A stretch of DNA of 64,000 bases from Hyphomonadaceae bacterium UBA1933 (GCA_002337085.1 DDFH01000006.1:587098-651097); one strand, 5' to 3'. Counted from the first letter of the stretch, positions 18,180 through 27,378 are shown. Numbers and translations are program-made. The notes: a model not told the origin generated them from the letters alone.

Positions 18180-19823
18180 ATGTCGATTTTATCCTCATTA
18201 TCAAAGGGCTTCAGGCCATATTTCATAATTATCGCATTGATTTTTGCCTATGCAACTTTGCCTGCTTTACGGTTGCAACCACTTGACCGCGATGAAAGCC
18301 GGTTCATGCAGGCAACAACCCAAATGTTTGAAAGCCATGATTTTGTGCGCATTTCATTCCAAGACGAACCGCGTAATAAAAAGCCCGTTGGCATTCATTG
18401 GCTTCAGGCCCTAAGTGTGGAGGCATTTGGCGCGGTGGGAGAACGTAATCCATTCCCTTTCCGCATGGTTTCATTGCTTGGTGCATCATTGGCGGCGTGT
18501 GCCGTTTTTATGATTGGTAAAAAGCTATTTAGTGCTGAAATCGGTCTGGTTGCGGGCGTTACCAATGCCGTGACATTGCTTTTATCAACCGAGGCGCACA
18601 TTGCCAAAACCGACGCAACCTTGACTGGATTTATCGCACTATCGTTTTTTGCGCTTGCCGCGTTAAGATTTGGCGAAAAGTCAATTTGGAAAGTGATTTT
18701 ATTCTGGTTTGCTTTTGGCATGGCCTTTTTAATCAAAGGGCCCGTGCCATTGATGATTATCGGCCTTGCGATTGTTGCCTTTAGTATTTGGGATAAAAAT
18801 TGGGCGTGGCAAAAACCACTTTGGGATTGGCGAGGTCTTGCATTATTTGCCGTGATGATTTTGCCGTGGTTTATTTTAATTGGCCTTAAAACCAATTGGC
18901 AATTTTATATTGATGCAATTTCACAAGATTTAACCCCTAAATTATCGGGTCATGCCGAAACCAAATCCACCCCGCCAGGACTGCATTTATTATTGTCGCC
19001 ATTATTGCTTTATCCATCGTCAATTTTGATGGGTTTTGCGGCGTGGGTTGGCTTTACCAAGAACAAAGATTCAAGGGTGAAATTTTTATTGGCGTGGTTA
19101 ATACCGGCGTGGATTATTTTTGAACTAAGCCCCGCAAAACTTGCGCATTATACAATGCCACTGCACGGTGCGATATTGCTATTGGGGGCGTATGGGCTGT
19201 TTGAAAATGGCTTTAAAGGTTGGCAGAAATGGCTTGGCATTGGCTTATTTACCTTCGCGAGTTTGGTTGTTGTGGCCTTGCCAATTGCCCTTGTTTACAA
19301 AGATATGCCCAAAATGCTGCCATCGGCAACCATTTTGGCGGGCATTATTGGTGTTGGCTCATTAAGTGCGCTTTTGTTATTCATAATCAATTCGAAATAT
19401 TCAGGCGTAATGGCCATCTTCACTGCCTTGATGTTTTCGGTATTGTTTAAGGGGCAGTTTTTGCCAAATGTTCCAGCACTTGATGTTTCGGGGCGGGTTT
19501 CCAATCAATTGCTTGCGCTAAATTTGCACCCGCGTTTGTCACAGGGGGGTAAACTGCCGCCGCTTGTTGGCGCAGGTTATCAAGAGCCAAGCCTTATTTT
19601 CCTTACCCGTACTGATGCAAAACTTGATAGTGTTGTTAATGCAGTACAATATGCACAAATTGGTGCGCCAGCAATTGTTGAAGATGGCCTGAAAAATGAA
19701 TTTATAGCAAAATTAAATGCCAAAGGCCTGAATTTTAATGAAATTGGTGCACCAATATCAGGCTTGAATTATTCAAAAGGCGATAGGGTGACAATCCATA
19801 TCGGTCGGATTAATAAGAAATAA
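18180..19823 (+). CDS. ArnT-like integral membrane glycosyltransferase
   Basis: 547 aa, about 11-12 membrane helices. The N-terminal loop has LDRDESRFMQAT with the Asp-Glu pair that in GT39/GT83 (PMT/ArnT) enzymes sits in the first periplasmic loop and acts in catalysis. DEPRNKKPVGIHWLQ follows as in this family. Such enzymes transfer sugars from a polyprenyl-phosphate donor to lipid A or proteins on the periplasmic side. The ATG directly follows the TAG of the GldG-like gene, so it is the fourth member of the operon. Its acceptor is unknown. Confidence 0.85.
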   Translation: MSILSSLSKGFRPYFIIIALIFAYATLPALRLQPLDRDESRFMQATTQMFESHDFVRISFQDEPRNKKPVGIHWLQALSVEAFGAVGERNPFPFRMVSLLGASLAACAVFMIGKKLFSAEIGLVAGVTNAVTLLLSTEAHIAKTDATLTGFIALSFFALAALRFGEKSIWKVILFWFAFGMAFLIKGPVPLMIIGLAIVAFSIWDKNWAWQKPLWDWRGLALFAVMILPWFILIGLKTNWQFYIDAISQDLTPKLSGHAETKSTPPGLHLLLSPLLLYPSSILMGFAAWVGFTKNKDSRVKFLLAWLIPAWIIFELSPAKLAHYTMPLHGAILLLGAYGLFENGFKGWQKWLGIGLFTFASLVVVALPIALVYKDMPKMLPSATILAGIIGVGSLSALLLFIINSKYSGVMAIFTALMFSVLFKGQFLPNVPALDVSGRVSNQLLALNLHPRLSQGGKLPPLVGAGYQEPSLIFLTRTDAKLDSVVNAVQYAQIGAPAIVEDGLKNEFIAKLNAKGLNFNEIGAPISGLNYSKGDRVTIHIGRINKK

Positions 19824-19907
19824 GCGTATAAAACAATATAGAAAATAGGGTTTATGCGCCATCTTTACACACTTGCTTATTTTGCATTTTAGTGATTAGG
19901 GGATGTG

Positions 19908-21239
19908 ATGGATATTAATTTAGAAGAAATTGCGCAAAAGGTTGCTCCGCGTTATACATCATACCCGACTGCACCTTTATTTAGTGCCAATGTAACCCCG
20001 CAAACCCATAAAGAATGGCTGAATGAATTATCGTCTGATACTTCTTTAAGCCTTTATTTTCACGTGCCTTATTGCAAGTCGATTTGTCTTTATTGTGGTT
20101 GCCATACATTTGCGTCGCGTAAAGAACAGCCAATTCTTGATTATGCCGATACATTGGTAAAAGAAATCGAATTGGTGGCAGATAATACCAAGGCTCGTGG
20201 GGTGCAGTCTATTGCATGGGGTGGCGGCACGCCAAATATCCTTTCGCCAGAAACATTTTTGAAAATTGTAAACACTGCCAAAGCTAAATTTGATTTTTCA
20301 AATATTGTCGAGCATGCGGTTGAAATGGATCCACGCCTATTAAATGATAGCCATATTGCGGCTTTTGTAGAGGCGGGGGTAAACCGTGCCTCTTTGGGGG
20401 TGCAGGATATGAACCACCACGTGCAAAAAGCCATTGGACGGGTGCAGGATACATCACTTGTGAAACGTGCGGTTAAAAAACTCCGTGCCGCAGGGATTAA
20501 TTCAGTAAATCTTGATTTGATTTATGGCTTGCCGCAGCAATCATTAGAAGACGCGATAAATTCGGCCACCACTGCGGCATCATTAAACCCGGATAGGTTG
20601 GCGATTTTTGGCTATGCCCATGTGCCGTGGTTTAAAAAACGCCAAAGGCTGATTAATGAGGCTGATTTGCCAGATACGGCACTACGTTATGATCAGGCAT
20701 TGGCAATCAAAGAAACCTTGGAAAAGCTTGGCTATGTAGCAATTGGTTTTGACCATTTTGCCCGTTCCGATGATCCATTGGCGCAGGCGGCATTGAATAA
20801 AACTGTAAAGCGCTCATTCCAAGGTTATTCTTGCGAAACTGCGGATGCGATTATTGGCATTGGCTGTTCATCAATTTCGACCTTGCCCCAAGGCTATGTT
20901 CAGAATAATCCAGAACCTGGTGCATGGGCGCGGGCGATTATTGCCGGTGAGTTTCCAACGGTTCGCGGTGTGCCAACGTCTTTGCGTGATAAAAAGTTGC
21001 GTGAAATTATTGATCGCCTTTTGGGTGATTTTGCGGTTGATTTGGCGCCATTTGGTGGCTTCAAGGATTTCGAATTTGCGCGCAAAGCACTTATAGTTCC
21101 GCAAAGTGATGGCCTATGCATTATTGATGGTGACAATGTAATTGTTACTGAAAAAGGCAAACCTTTTGTGCGTTTGGTGGCGATGGCGTTTGATGAATAC
21201 ATCGAAAAGTCAGGCGGAAAACATTCCCGCGTAATTTAG
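19908..21239 (+). CDS. hemN: oxygen-independent coproporphyrinogen III oxidase
   Basis: Radical-SAM enzyme that decarboxylates coproporphyrinogen III to protoporphyrinogen IX in heme synthesis without O2. The cluster motif PYCKSICLYCGC has the CxxxCxxC pattern, and GGGTPNILSPE follows as expected. The family N-terminus RYTSYPTAP distinguishes HemN from the heme chaperone HemW. The ATG at 19908 has AGGGGA just upstream and is preferred over GTG at 19905; length 443 aa is near the usual 450. No FNR-type site is visible upstream. Confidence 0.94.
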   Translation: MDINLEEIAQKVAPRYTSYPTAPLFSANVTPQTHKEWLNELSSDTSLSLYFHVPYCKSICLYCGCHTFASRKEQPILDYADTLVKEIELVADNTKARGVQSIAWGGGTPNILSPETFLKIVNTAKAKFDFSNIVEHAVEMDPRLLNDSHIAAFVEAGVNRASLGVQDMNHHVQKAIGRVQDTSLVKRAVKKLRAAGINSVNLDLIYGLPQQSLEDAINSATTAASLNPDRLAIFGYAHVPWFKKRQRLINEADLPDTALRYDQALAIKETLEKLGYVAIGFDHFARSDDPLAQAALNKTVKRSFQGYSCETADAIIGIGCSSISTLPQGYVQNNPEPGAWARAIIAGEFPTVRGVPTSLRDKKLREIIDRLLGDFAVDLAPFGGFKDFEFARKALIVPQSDGLCIIDGDNVIVTEKGKPFVRLVAMAFDEYIEKSGGKHSRVI

Positions 21240-21273
21240 TGCAAAATGCATAATATAATTTGTTTTTCTATTC

Positions 21274-21299
21274 TTGAAATAAAATTGGTATTATTTCAA
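21274..21299 (+). terminator. possible terminator downstream of hemN
   Basis: A perfect 9-bp AT-rich inverted repeat (TTGAAATAA / TTATTTCAA) with an 8-base loop. It lacks a clean T-run, so terminator function is tentative. The rest of the 253-bp gap to the next gene shows nothing else. Confidence 0.35.
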
Positions 21300-21492
21300 T
21301 TGCTTATGCTTTGCACAGATTGCATAAAATTTTGCCACGTGTCCTCTATTGTGTAATTTGAGGGGCAATCTATAAAAACCGTTGAGTAACAGCAAATATT
21401 AGAAAAAACTAATGTAAGTTTAGGGCAAATTAACCATATTTCTTTCCATAATTTTTCTTAAAAAATGATAAGATGCGGGCAAGGAAAGAATT

Positions 21493-23013
21493 ATGATTAA
21501 AAAACTATTATCATCGGTTCGGGGAAATGTTGCAATGACATTCGCATTGGCAGTCATTCCTGTGACTGGTGTAATGGCATTGGGATTTGATATCTCGCAG
21601 CTTTCAAACGCGCATACAAAGGCGCAAAATCTGTTGGATTCTGCGCTTTTAAATCCATTCACTGACAAACAAGCTTTCCTAGATCAGAATACAGTTCAAC
21701 AAAAAGTCAATCAATTCATACAATTAAGCAATAATGATTCAAGTTTTAAGTTATCGGATGCGGTGGTCAGTAAAACTGGTGATACATGGCATGCAACAGC
21801 AACCTTTAAGACCAAGACACTTTTCGCCGGCTTGATTGGTGTTTCTGAAATGAATGGCAAGGTTGATAGTGACATTACAATCGGAACCAGAAACATTGAA
21901 GTTGTTTTCGTTCTTGATACTTCTGGCTCTATGGTTGGGGCAAGAATGGACGCACTAAAAGAAGCTGTTAAAAAAATGGTTTCTGATTTGGAAAATTATC
22001 AGGCGCAAAATATCAATCTTAAAATCGGCATGGTGCCATTTACTGATAATGTTAATATTGATCCCGCCAATGCCAATGCAAGTTGGATGGATATTAACGC
22101 ATTATCGCCTATGCAAGACAATGGCTTTGCCAGCCATGTTAATCGGTGGCAGCTACTAAATCATTTGGGAAAAAGTTTCAGCGGATGCATTATGGAACGT
22201 CCGAATGATATGGATATGACCGATGAACCACCAAATGCCGGCAACCCAAAAAGCCTTTTTGTTCCATGGTTTTGGCCGGATGAACCGGATAATGAAATCA
22301 TGTATCCGAATAGTTATATCCAGGATAAGGGTGGGTTTGATGATTTAAGCAAGGCAAAGGACCTTAGCAAATATGGAATAAATGGTACTAATCCATCCGC
22401 ATGGACTGCTCCTATAACCAGACCATCATATACATTTTATTCAAATTATTTTGAGCCGCAAGGACCAAATTTTGCTTGTGATTCACAACCCATTACACCG
22501 TTAACCACAAACTACACCGGATTTGCCGCCAAGGTTGACCAATTAAACGCCTTGGGTGGCACTAACCTTGCCCACGGTTTAGCATGGGGCTTTAAAGTGA
22601 TTTCGCCGGGGCTTCCGTTTGATGAGGGGGCTGCATATGGTTCTGGTGTACAAAAGATAATTATATTCTTCACCGACGGTGAAAATGCGGTGAATGCGTT
22701 TAGTACCCCGCTAACAAGTGCTTATACCCCTTGGGGCTATGCAAAAGACTTTATGCCAAGCGGTTCATATGCCGATGTCGATATTAAAAACTATCTTGAT
22801 AATAAAACCAAACAAATTTGTAACAATATAAAAGCCAAAGGTGTTGAAGTTTATACGGTAGGTCTTTCTATTCCAACTGAAGAATCTAAAAATCTTTTGA
22901 TGCAATGTGCGTCAAAAACTACAAACTTTAAAGCGGTTAATGATGCAAGTGAAATTGGCGATGCCTTCAAGGATATTTTCGTAAAAGTTACAGAATTACA
23001 TGTAAGCAAATAA
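21493..23013 (+). CDS. TadG-like pilus-assembly protein with vWA domain
   Basis: 506 aa. The N-terminal 35 residues (RGNVAMTFALAVIPVTGVMALGFD read in two parts) match the TadE/TadG type membrane anchor. A von Willebrand factor A domain begins near residue 136 with the MIDAS motif VLDTSGSM (Asp142, Ser144, Ser146), followed by a long loop-rich insertion (about residues 205-330) containing several Pro/Trp/Asp segments and paired Cys. The second metal-binding region reads FFTDGENAVNAF. Such proteins sit at the envelope and help Tad/Flp pilus assembly. An Flp pilin gene is found at 56.4 kb, but no other tad genes are in the window. Confidence 0.82.
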   Translation: MIKKLLSSVRGNVAMTFALAVIPVTGVMALGFDISQLSNAHTKAQNLLDSALLNPFTDKQAFLDQNTVQQKVNQFIQLSNNDSSFKLSDAVVSKTGDTWHATATFKTKTLFAGLIGVSEMNGKVDSDITIGTRNIEVVFVLDTSGSMVGARMDALKEAVKKMVSDLENYQAQNINLKIGMVPFTDNVNIDPANANASWMDINALSPMQDNGFASHVNRWQLLNHLGKSFSGCIMERPNDMDMTDEPPNAGNPKSLFVPWFWPDEPDNEIMYPNSYIQDKGGFDDLSKAKDLSKYGINGTNPSAWTAPITRPSYTFYSNYFEPQGPNFACDSQPITPLTTNYTGFAAKVDQLNALGGTNLAHGLAWGFKVISPGLPFDEGAAYGSGVQKIIIFFTDGENAVNAFSTPLTSAYTPWGYAKDFMPSGSYADVDIKNYLDNKTKQICNNIKAKGVEVYTVGLSIPTEESKNLLMQCASKTTNFKAVNDASEIGDAFKDIFVKVTELHVSK

Positions 23014-23019
23014 AAAATG

Positions 23020-23066
23020 TGGCCCGAATAAACTGAATTTACAAAGAAATTGAATTTACAGGGCCA
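23020..23066 (+). repeat. short inverted and direct repeats downstream of the TadG-like gene
   Basis: TGGCCC (23020-23025) and GGGCCA (23061-23066) flank two direct copies of TGAATTTACA (23034-23043 and 23051-23060). The arrangement could end transcription, but no T-run is present. Confidence 0.35.
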
Positions 23067-23170
23067 CAGAGTGATCTTCAACGAGGTTAGAAGATTAGAA
23101 CGGGCAACTAATTGCCCACATCGTATGTTTAAAAAAAATTTAATATAAAAAAATAGGCAATTTTCTTAAT

Positions 23171-23905
23171 TTATATGTCAATCTCACCGTGAAGGATTGC
23201 TTCTGCAACTAATTCAGCAATTGTCTTGCAGTTCATGCGCTCTTTTGCCTCATTGGTTTGGTTGAATACTGTGGAGTGCGATATTTTTAGTAGAAATGCG
23301 CATTCTGCCTGAGTATTTCCGTGCCGCAATAATTCAACAATTTGTCTTTGTCGTTTTGTAAGCCTATAATCTTTTTGGATAATTGCCGACTTGCTTTTAA
23401 GGCACATTCCACGGCGTGCAAAAAACTGTGCGGCCAAGTTAAGCGCGTCTTTGATTTCTTGGTTTTCTGTATCCTGCCCCGAAGTTAAAAGGCAGCTCCA
23501 GATACTTCCATCCGCGAATTTTAAAGGGACAGCAAAGCCATTTTCGTGCCCAAATGATTTAGCTTCTTCAAAAATTCGAATATGCTTATTTTCAAGAGGA
23601 AACGAATTGACAATTTCGCTCCACCAAAATGGTTTTTGCAAATCCATCACCATTTTTGCGGCATAATCATCAAAAATAAAATTACTATCGCGATAGTGGT
23701 TGAACCATTCGCCAGGGATATTACCAAAAGTACGCCTAAGTGGGCTTTTAATTTGTTTTTTTGCCGAAGAAATTTGAATACAGCCCCATTGCTCAAAACC
23801 AAACTCATTAATCATATTACCAAATCTGGCATTAAGATCTTCAAAGTCGTTTGAGTAGTCAATTTCCTCTATGAAGCCATATATCAATTCTTCATACTTA
23901 TGCAT
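23171..23905 (-). CDS. LuxR-family quorum-sensing-type regulator (solo)
   Basis: 244 aa in two parts. Residues about 15-165 form an autoinducer-binding-type domain. The ligand residues of TraR/LuxR are visible by spacing: Trp and Tyr in EWFNHY, Asp in FDDY, Trp in FWWSE and Gly in ENGFAVP; the Pro after the Asp is Tyr here. Residues about 180-240 are a LuxR helix-turn-helix with the family start LTKRQRQIVELL and the helix AECAFLLKISHSTV. No luxI-type synthase gene is within the window, so it is a solo regulator of acyl-homoserine lactones or of another signal. The start has GGGG about 9 bases upstream. Confidence 0.86.
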   Translation of the reverse strand: MHKYEELIYGFIEEIDYSNDFEDLNARFGNMINEFGFEQWGCIQISSAKKQIKSPLRRTFGNIPGEWFNHYRDSNFIFDDYAAKMVMDLQKPFWWSEIVNSFPLENKHIRIFEEAKSFGHENGFAVPLKFADGSIWSCLLTSGQDTENQEIKDALNLAAQFFARRGMCLKSKSAIIQKDYRLTKRQRQIVELLRHGNTQAECAFLLKISHSTVFNQTNEAKERMNCKTIAELVAEAILHGEIDI

Positions 23906-23964
23906 ATTATACCCCGCACATCAGGATAAACCGCAATATAAAAAAAGAAAAGCATCCTAAAGGT

Positions 23965-24747
23965 TTATTTTCGTTGAATTAAATTCTTACGTATTTGCAA
24001 TAATTGATTTTCTTTAATTCCAATATTGTTCAAATAGCCAAGTAAAGAGCCTTCGTTACTATATATTTCGTCAAAGGCACTGTTTAGATATTCTTCACTG
24101 ACTATACCCAAAGGTCGCATGGCGTTGACGTGGATTTTTTTTCCAATGCGTTTGGAAATACTTTCGGCGTATTTTTCAACCAATTCATCAAGATTATGAA
24201 CCTTATTGGTTAGAAGATAGTCACCCATAATATCGTCATCATGAACATCCAAGGTTTTTAAAATTATGGCGCATAGGATGCCGGTTCTATCTTTTCCTGC
24301 CGCGCAATGAACCAATATTGGGTTGTCTGGCGTGGTAAGTGCTTCAAAGGCCTGCTTGAAAATCTCAATATGAATTGGTTCATAGGGGAGGCGACGATAG
24401 GTTTGCAGCATAAAATCATGTGTTTTTTGTGCGGTTACATCCTCGTCACGTAAAAATTGCAAATGCGGCGGCAGGGATTCACCATCGTCACCTTCAATGT
24501 TTCCAGTTATTTGTTTTATTGTACAGTCAATTTGATTGGGTTGTAATTTCCGCTCATTATATTTACGAAGATCAACAATGGTTTTGATTTTTAATTGGGA
24601 CAGTTCATCTTGCCCATTCTGGCTTAGGCCCGATAATTGTCCTGAACGAAATAGTAGTTTTTCGCGCACTCTGTCGCCAGTTTTGGTTTTATATCTGCCA
24701 AAGTCGCGAAAATTGTGAACACCATCAATTTTTATAAAGCGGTTCAT
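23965..24747 (-). CDS. protein tyrosine phosphatase, MptpB-like (Y_phosphatase3)
   Basis: 260 aa from the ATG at 24747 with GGGGG upstream. The P-loop is intact: LVHCAAGKDRTGI, so Cys, Arg and the loop Asp/Lys typical of the PtpB/LipA family are present. The N-terminal phrase NFRDFGRYKTKTGDRVR and the FRSGQLSGL motif also match this family, which hydrolyses phospho-Tyr and often phospho-Ser/Thr or phosphoinositides. It is 9 bases downstream of the HxlR gene, so they are cotranscribed and probably respond to the same cue. Confidence 0.87.
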   Translation of the reverse strand: MNRFIKIDGVHNFRDFGRYKTKTGDRVREKLLFRSGQLSGLSQNGQDELSQLKIKTIVDLRKYNERKLQPNQIDCTIKQITGNIEGDDGESLPPHLQFLRDEDVTAQKTHDFMLQTYRRLPYEPIHIEIFKQAFEALTTPDNPILVHCAAGKDRTGILCAIILKTLDVHDDDIMGDYLLTNKVHNLDELVEKYAESISKRIGKKIHVNAMRPLGIVSEEYLNSAFDEIYSNEGSLLGYLNNIGIKENQLLQIRKNLIQRK

Positions 24748-24756
24748 CAAAACCCC

Positions 24757-25110
24757 CTATTTACCGTTTTCATTATAGTCACGAAGCCTAGCACCAATTT
24801 GTGCCATTTTTTCTATGGCTGGCAATAATTCATTTCCTAAATCAGTAAGTTCATATTCAACCGATGGCGGTTTTGTGTCCATGACGATACGTTTTATCAC
24901 ATTTTTCTTTTGTAATTGTGCCAAACGCGAACTAAGCATTTTAGAAGAAATCGGTACAAGATATGACTTTAGCTCGCTAAAGCGGCGCGCACCATCAGAA
25001 AGATTCCATATTAATGCCGGTGTCCATGCACCGCCCAAAAGTTCCATGATTTCTGTGATGTAACATTTGCCAGTAGGGGGTTTAAATTTTGCGGGGCGAT
25101 GTTTTAGCAT
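24757..25110 (-). CDS. HxlR-family winged-helix regulator
   Basis: 117 aa. The HxlR pattern is clear: Cys near the start in TGKCYITEIMELLGGAWTPALIW, FSELKSYLVPISSKMLSSRL for the recognition helix, and the wing with VEYELTDLG. The N-terminal Cys is the redox- or electrophile-sensing residue in characterised members. It is divergent from a glutathione S-transferase gene across a 142-bp region with nested inverted repeats, which fits electrophile-responsive control of gst. Confidence 0.88.
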   Translation of the reverse strand: MLKHRPAKFKPPTGKCYITEIMELLGGAWTPALIWNLSDGARRFSELKSYLVPISSKMLSSRLAQLQKKNVIKRIVMDTKPPSVEYELTDLGNELLPAIEKMAQIGARLRDYNENGK

Positions 25111-25158
25111 TGTTTATGCCTGTTTGAAAAAGTACAAATTCGGAAATCAGGTTACCGA

Positions 25159-25203
25159 TTGTAAACCTATAAAACCAGTAACATAAAGTTACTATGTTTA
25201 CAA
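25159..25203. promoter_or_regulatory. candidate HxlR operator region between hxlR and gst
   Basis: Two inverted repeats lie together: AGTAAC-ATAAA-GTTACT (25177-25193) and, around it, TTGTAAAC (25159-25166) with GTTTACAA (25196-25203). Winged-helix dimers of the HxlR family bind short inverted repeats of this kind between divergent genes. Which repeat is bound cannot be told from sequence. Confidence 0.5.
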
Positions 25204-25252
25204 ATGTAATAATGGCGAATAGGGTAAGAGCTTCAATAAAGAAGAGGATAAT

Positions 25253-25861
25253 ATGAAATTATATTATAGCCCTGGTGCATGTTCACTATCGCCACACATT
25301 GTCTTGCGTGAGCTTGGTGTTGAGTTTGAATTAGTTAAAACCGATCTGCGCGCCAAAAAAACTGAAAACGGGGATGACTATTTTAAAATTAACCCAAAAG
25401 GTCAAGTTCCGGCACTTGCGCTTGATAGCGGTGATTTAATTACCGAAGGGGTCGCAATTACCCAATATCTTGCCGACACATATTCTGACAAAGGTCTTGC
25501 GCCATCTGCCCCATCTGTTGAGCGTGCAAAATTGATTAGCGTTTTAAATTATATCGCCGCCGAATATCATAAATCCTTTTCGCCATTATTTAACCCTATG
25601 GCAAGTGATGAGGTAAAGGCATATGCATTGGGCAATGTAAAACTTCGCCTTGATTATCTTGAAAAAGAACTTTCTGATGATCGGGAATTTATTATGGGCG
25701 ATAAATTCACAATTGCCGATGCATATTTGTTTACAATAACCAATTGGGTGAACCATGTTGGCCTAAAACTCGTGGATTGGCCGCATCTTGCAAATTATTC
25801 AAAACGCATTGCTGGTCGCCCTGCGGTTCAGGCGGCATTAAAGGCAGAAGGTTTAATATAA
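25253..25861 (+). CDS. gst: glutathione S-transferase, beta class
   Basis: 202 aa; conjugates glutathione to electrophiles. The N-terminal thioredoxin fold has SPGACSLSPHI with the beta-class Cys10, the cis-Pro region GQVPAL, and the glutathione-binding LITEGVAITQYLAD. The all-helical C-terminal domain includes FTIADAYLFT. The ribosome site AGAGGA is 6-7 bases upstream. Its position opposite an HxlR regulator suggests induction by electrophiles. Confidence 0.94.
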   Translation: MKLYYSPGACSLSPHIVLRELGVEFELVKTDLRAKKTENGDDYFKINPKGQVPALALDSGDLITEGVAITQYLADTYSDKGLAPSAPSVERAKLISVLNYIAAEYHKSFSPLFNPMASDEVKAYALGNVKLRLDYLEKELSDDREFIMGDKFTIADAYLFTITNWVNHVGLKLVDWPHLANYSKRIAGRPAVQAALKAEGLI

Positions 25862-25868
25862 ATAACAA

Positions 25869-25896
25869 CCCCCTCTTTGAAATGTCATTGAGGGGG
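25869..25896. terminator. bidirectional terminator between gst and amn
   Basis: A 7-bp stem (CCCCCTC / GAGGGGG) extended by A-T pairs, with a 14-base loop, sits between convergent genes. It has T-rich flanks on the plus side. Confidence 0.7.
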
Positions 25897-25902
25897 ATTA
25901 TT

Positions 25903-27375
25903 TTATCTGAATGGTGGCTCATCAAAAGAGCGAAGTTTGCGGGAATGAACCACGCGCCCTTCATTACGAAGGTTTTCGATGGTTCGAATACCGATTTTTA
26001 AATGCTCTTGAATTGCGCGTTCATAAAATACGTTTGCCGCACCCGGAAGTTTGATTTCACCATGCACTGGCTTGTCAGAAATACATAGCAATGTGCCGTA
26101 TGGAACGCGGTGGCGGAAACCTTGTGCCGCAACCATACAGCTTTCCATATCCACGCCAATGGCGCGTGACATATTAATAAGCTGCCGCTCTTTAGACCAA
26201 TATAATTCCCAATTTCTATCGGCAAAACTAACCACTGTACCGGTTCTTAGGCGGCGTTTAAGGGTTTCTTTTTGTTCGCCGGTTATTTGCTTTGCCGCCT
26301 CAAAAATTGCGATTTGCACTTCGGCAATTGGCGGAATTGGAACTGAAACCGGCAAAATATCGTCAAGCACATTGTCGCGGCGCAAATAGGCGTGGGCAAG
26401 GACATAATCCCCAATCCGTTGGCTTTGACGCAAACCCGCGCAATGCCCCACCATTAACCAACAATGCGGGCGCAAAACCGCCAAATGGTCGGTAATATTT
26501 TTGGTATTTGATGGGCCAACCCCGATATTTACAAGGCTTATACCCTCACCCTCTTTACTAAGGAGGTGATAAGCAGGCATTTGATATTTGCGCCAATCGC
26601 TTTGCGATGTAATTCGCACGGCATCATCGGCATTGTTTATATCAATCTCAACCCCGCCAGAGCAGACAAGTTTATAATATGGGGCATTTGGATTTTTTAT
26701 TTCTTCCGCAGCCCACTTTACAAATTCATCAACGTAACGGGCATAGTTTGTGAACAATATCCATGGTTGGAAATTGCGCCAATCGGTTCCGGTATAATGT
26801 AAAAGCCGCTTTAAGGAATAATCCGTCCTTAGGCCATCATAAAGTGAAAGCGGGCGAACATTTTGCCCATTAATATCCCAAAGACCGTCTGCAACCTCAT
26901 CGCCAACATGATTTAAATCGGGGGTTGGGAAATGGCGTGCTAATTCATCAGGGGGAACATCGCCGACCCCAAGTTCATTTGCCCCCTCCATAACGAAACC
27001 ATAAGGGATTTCTTGATCAGAATATGTGACTTCAAATTGTGGATCATATTCGTCAAACAATGGCTCTAATTGTTCGCGCAAATAATGGGCAAATTCATTA
27101 GGGTGGGTAAAAGTTCCAAGATAGGTTCCGGCAAAGTTAAATTTTGCATATGCGCGCGCGGAAACCGGTGGCGGTCTATCAGGATTATATTTTAAGATTA
27201 ATTGTGGATAGCGGAATTTTTGCCGCGTCTCATTGCTTGGGGGCGTTCGTGTTTTGACATATTCCGATAATGCAACCCTTAGGGCATCGGACGCCGCCAT
27301 GTATTTTTCGTTAAGTTCGTTTATAATTTTTTCGATAGTATTTTTATTATTGTTTTTATTCATACTCTTAATCAT
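25903..27375 (-). CDS. amn: AMP nucleosidase
   Basis: Hydrolyses AMP to adenine and ribose-5-phosphate, controlling adenylate pools. The 490-aa protein has the N-terminal AMP-nucleosidase regulatory region (with TRQKFRYPQLIL and VSARAYAKFNFAGTY) and a C-terminal phosphorylase-superfamily catalytic domain with VNIGVGPSN, LMVGHCAGLRQSQRIGDYV and DMESCMVAAQGFRHRVPYG. Start is either ATG at 27375 or ATG at 27363; a hairpin covers the region just upstream of the first. It follows the hybrid kinase gene by 37 bp on the same strand. Confidence 0.94.
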   Translation of the reverse strand: MIKSMNKNNNKNTIEKIINELNEKYMAASDALRVALSEYVKTRTPPSNETRQKFRYPQLILKYNPDRPPPVSARAYAKFNFAGTYLGTFTHPNEFAHYLREQLEPLFDEYDPQFEVTYSDQEIPYGFVMEGANELGVGDVPPDELARHFPTPDLNHVGDEVADGLWDINGQNVRPLSLYDGLRTDYSLKRLLHYTGTDWRNFQPWILFTNYARYVDEFVKWAAEEIKNPNAPYYKLVCSGGVEIDINNADDAVRITSQSDWRKYQMPAYHLLSKEGEGISLVNIGVGPSNTKNITDHLAVLRPHCWLMVGHCAGLRQSQRIGDYVLAHAYLRRDNVLDDILPVSVPIPPIAEVQIAIFEAAKQITGEQKETLKRRLRTGTVVSFADRNWELYWSKERQLINMSRAIGVDMESCMVAAQGFRHRVPYGTLLCISDKPVHGEIKLPGAANVFYERAIQEHLKIGIRTIENLRNEGRVVHSRKLRSFDEPPFR

Positions 27376-27378
27376 GAA

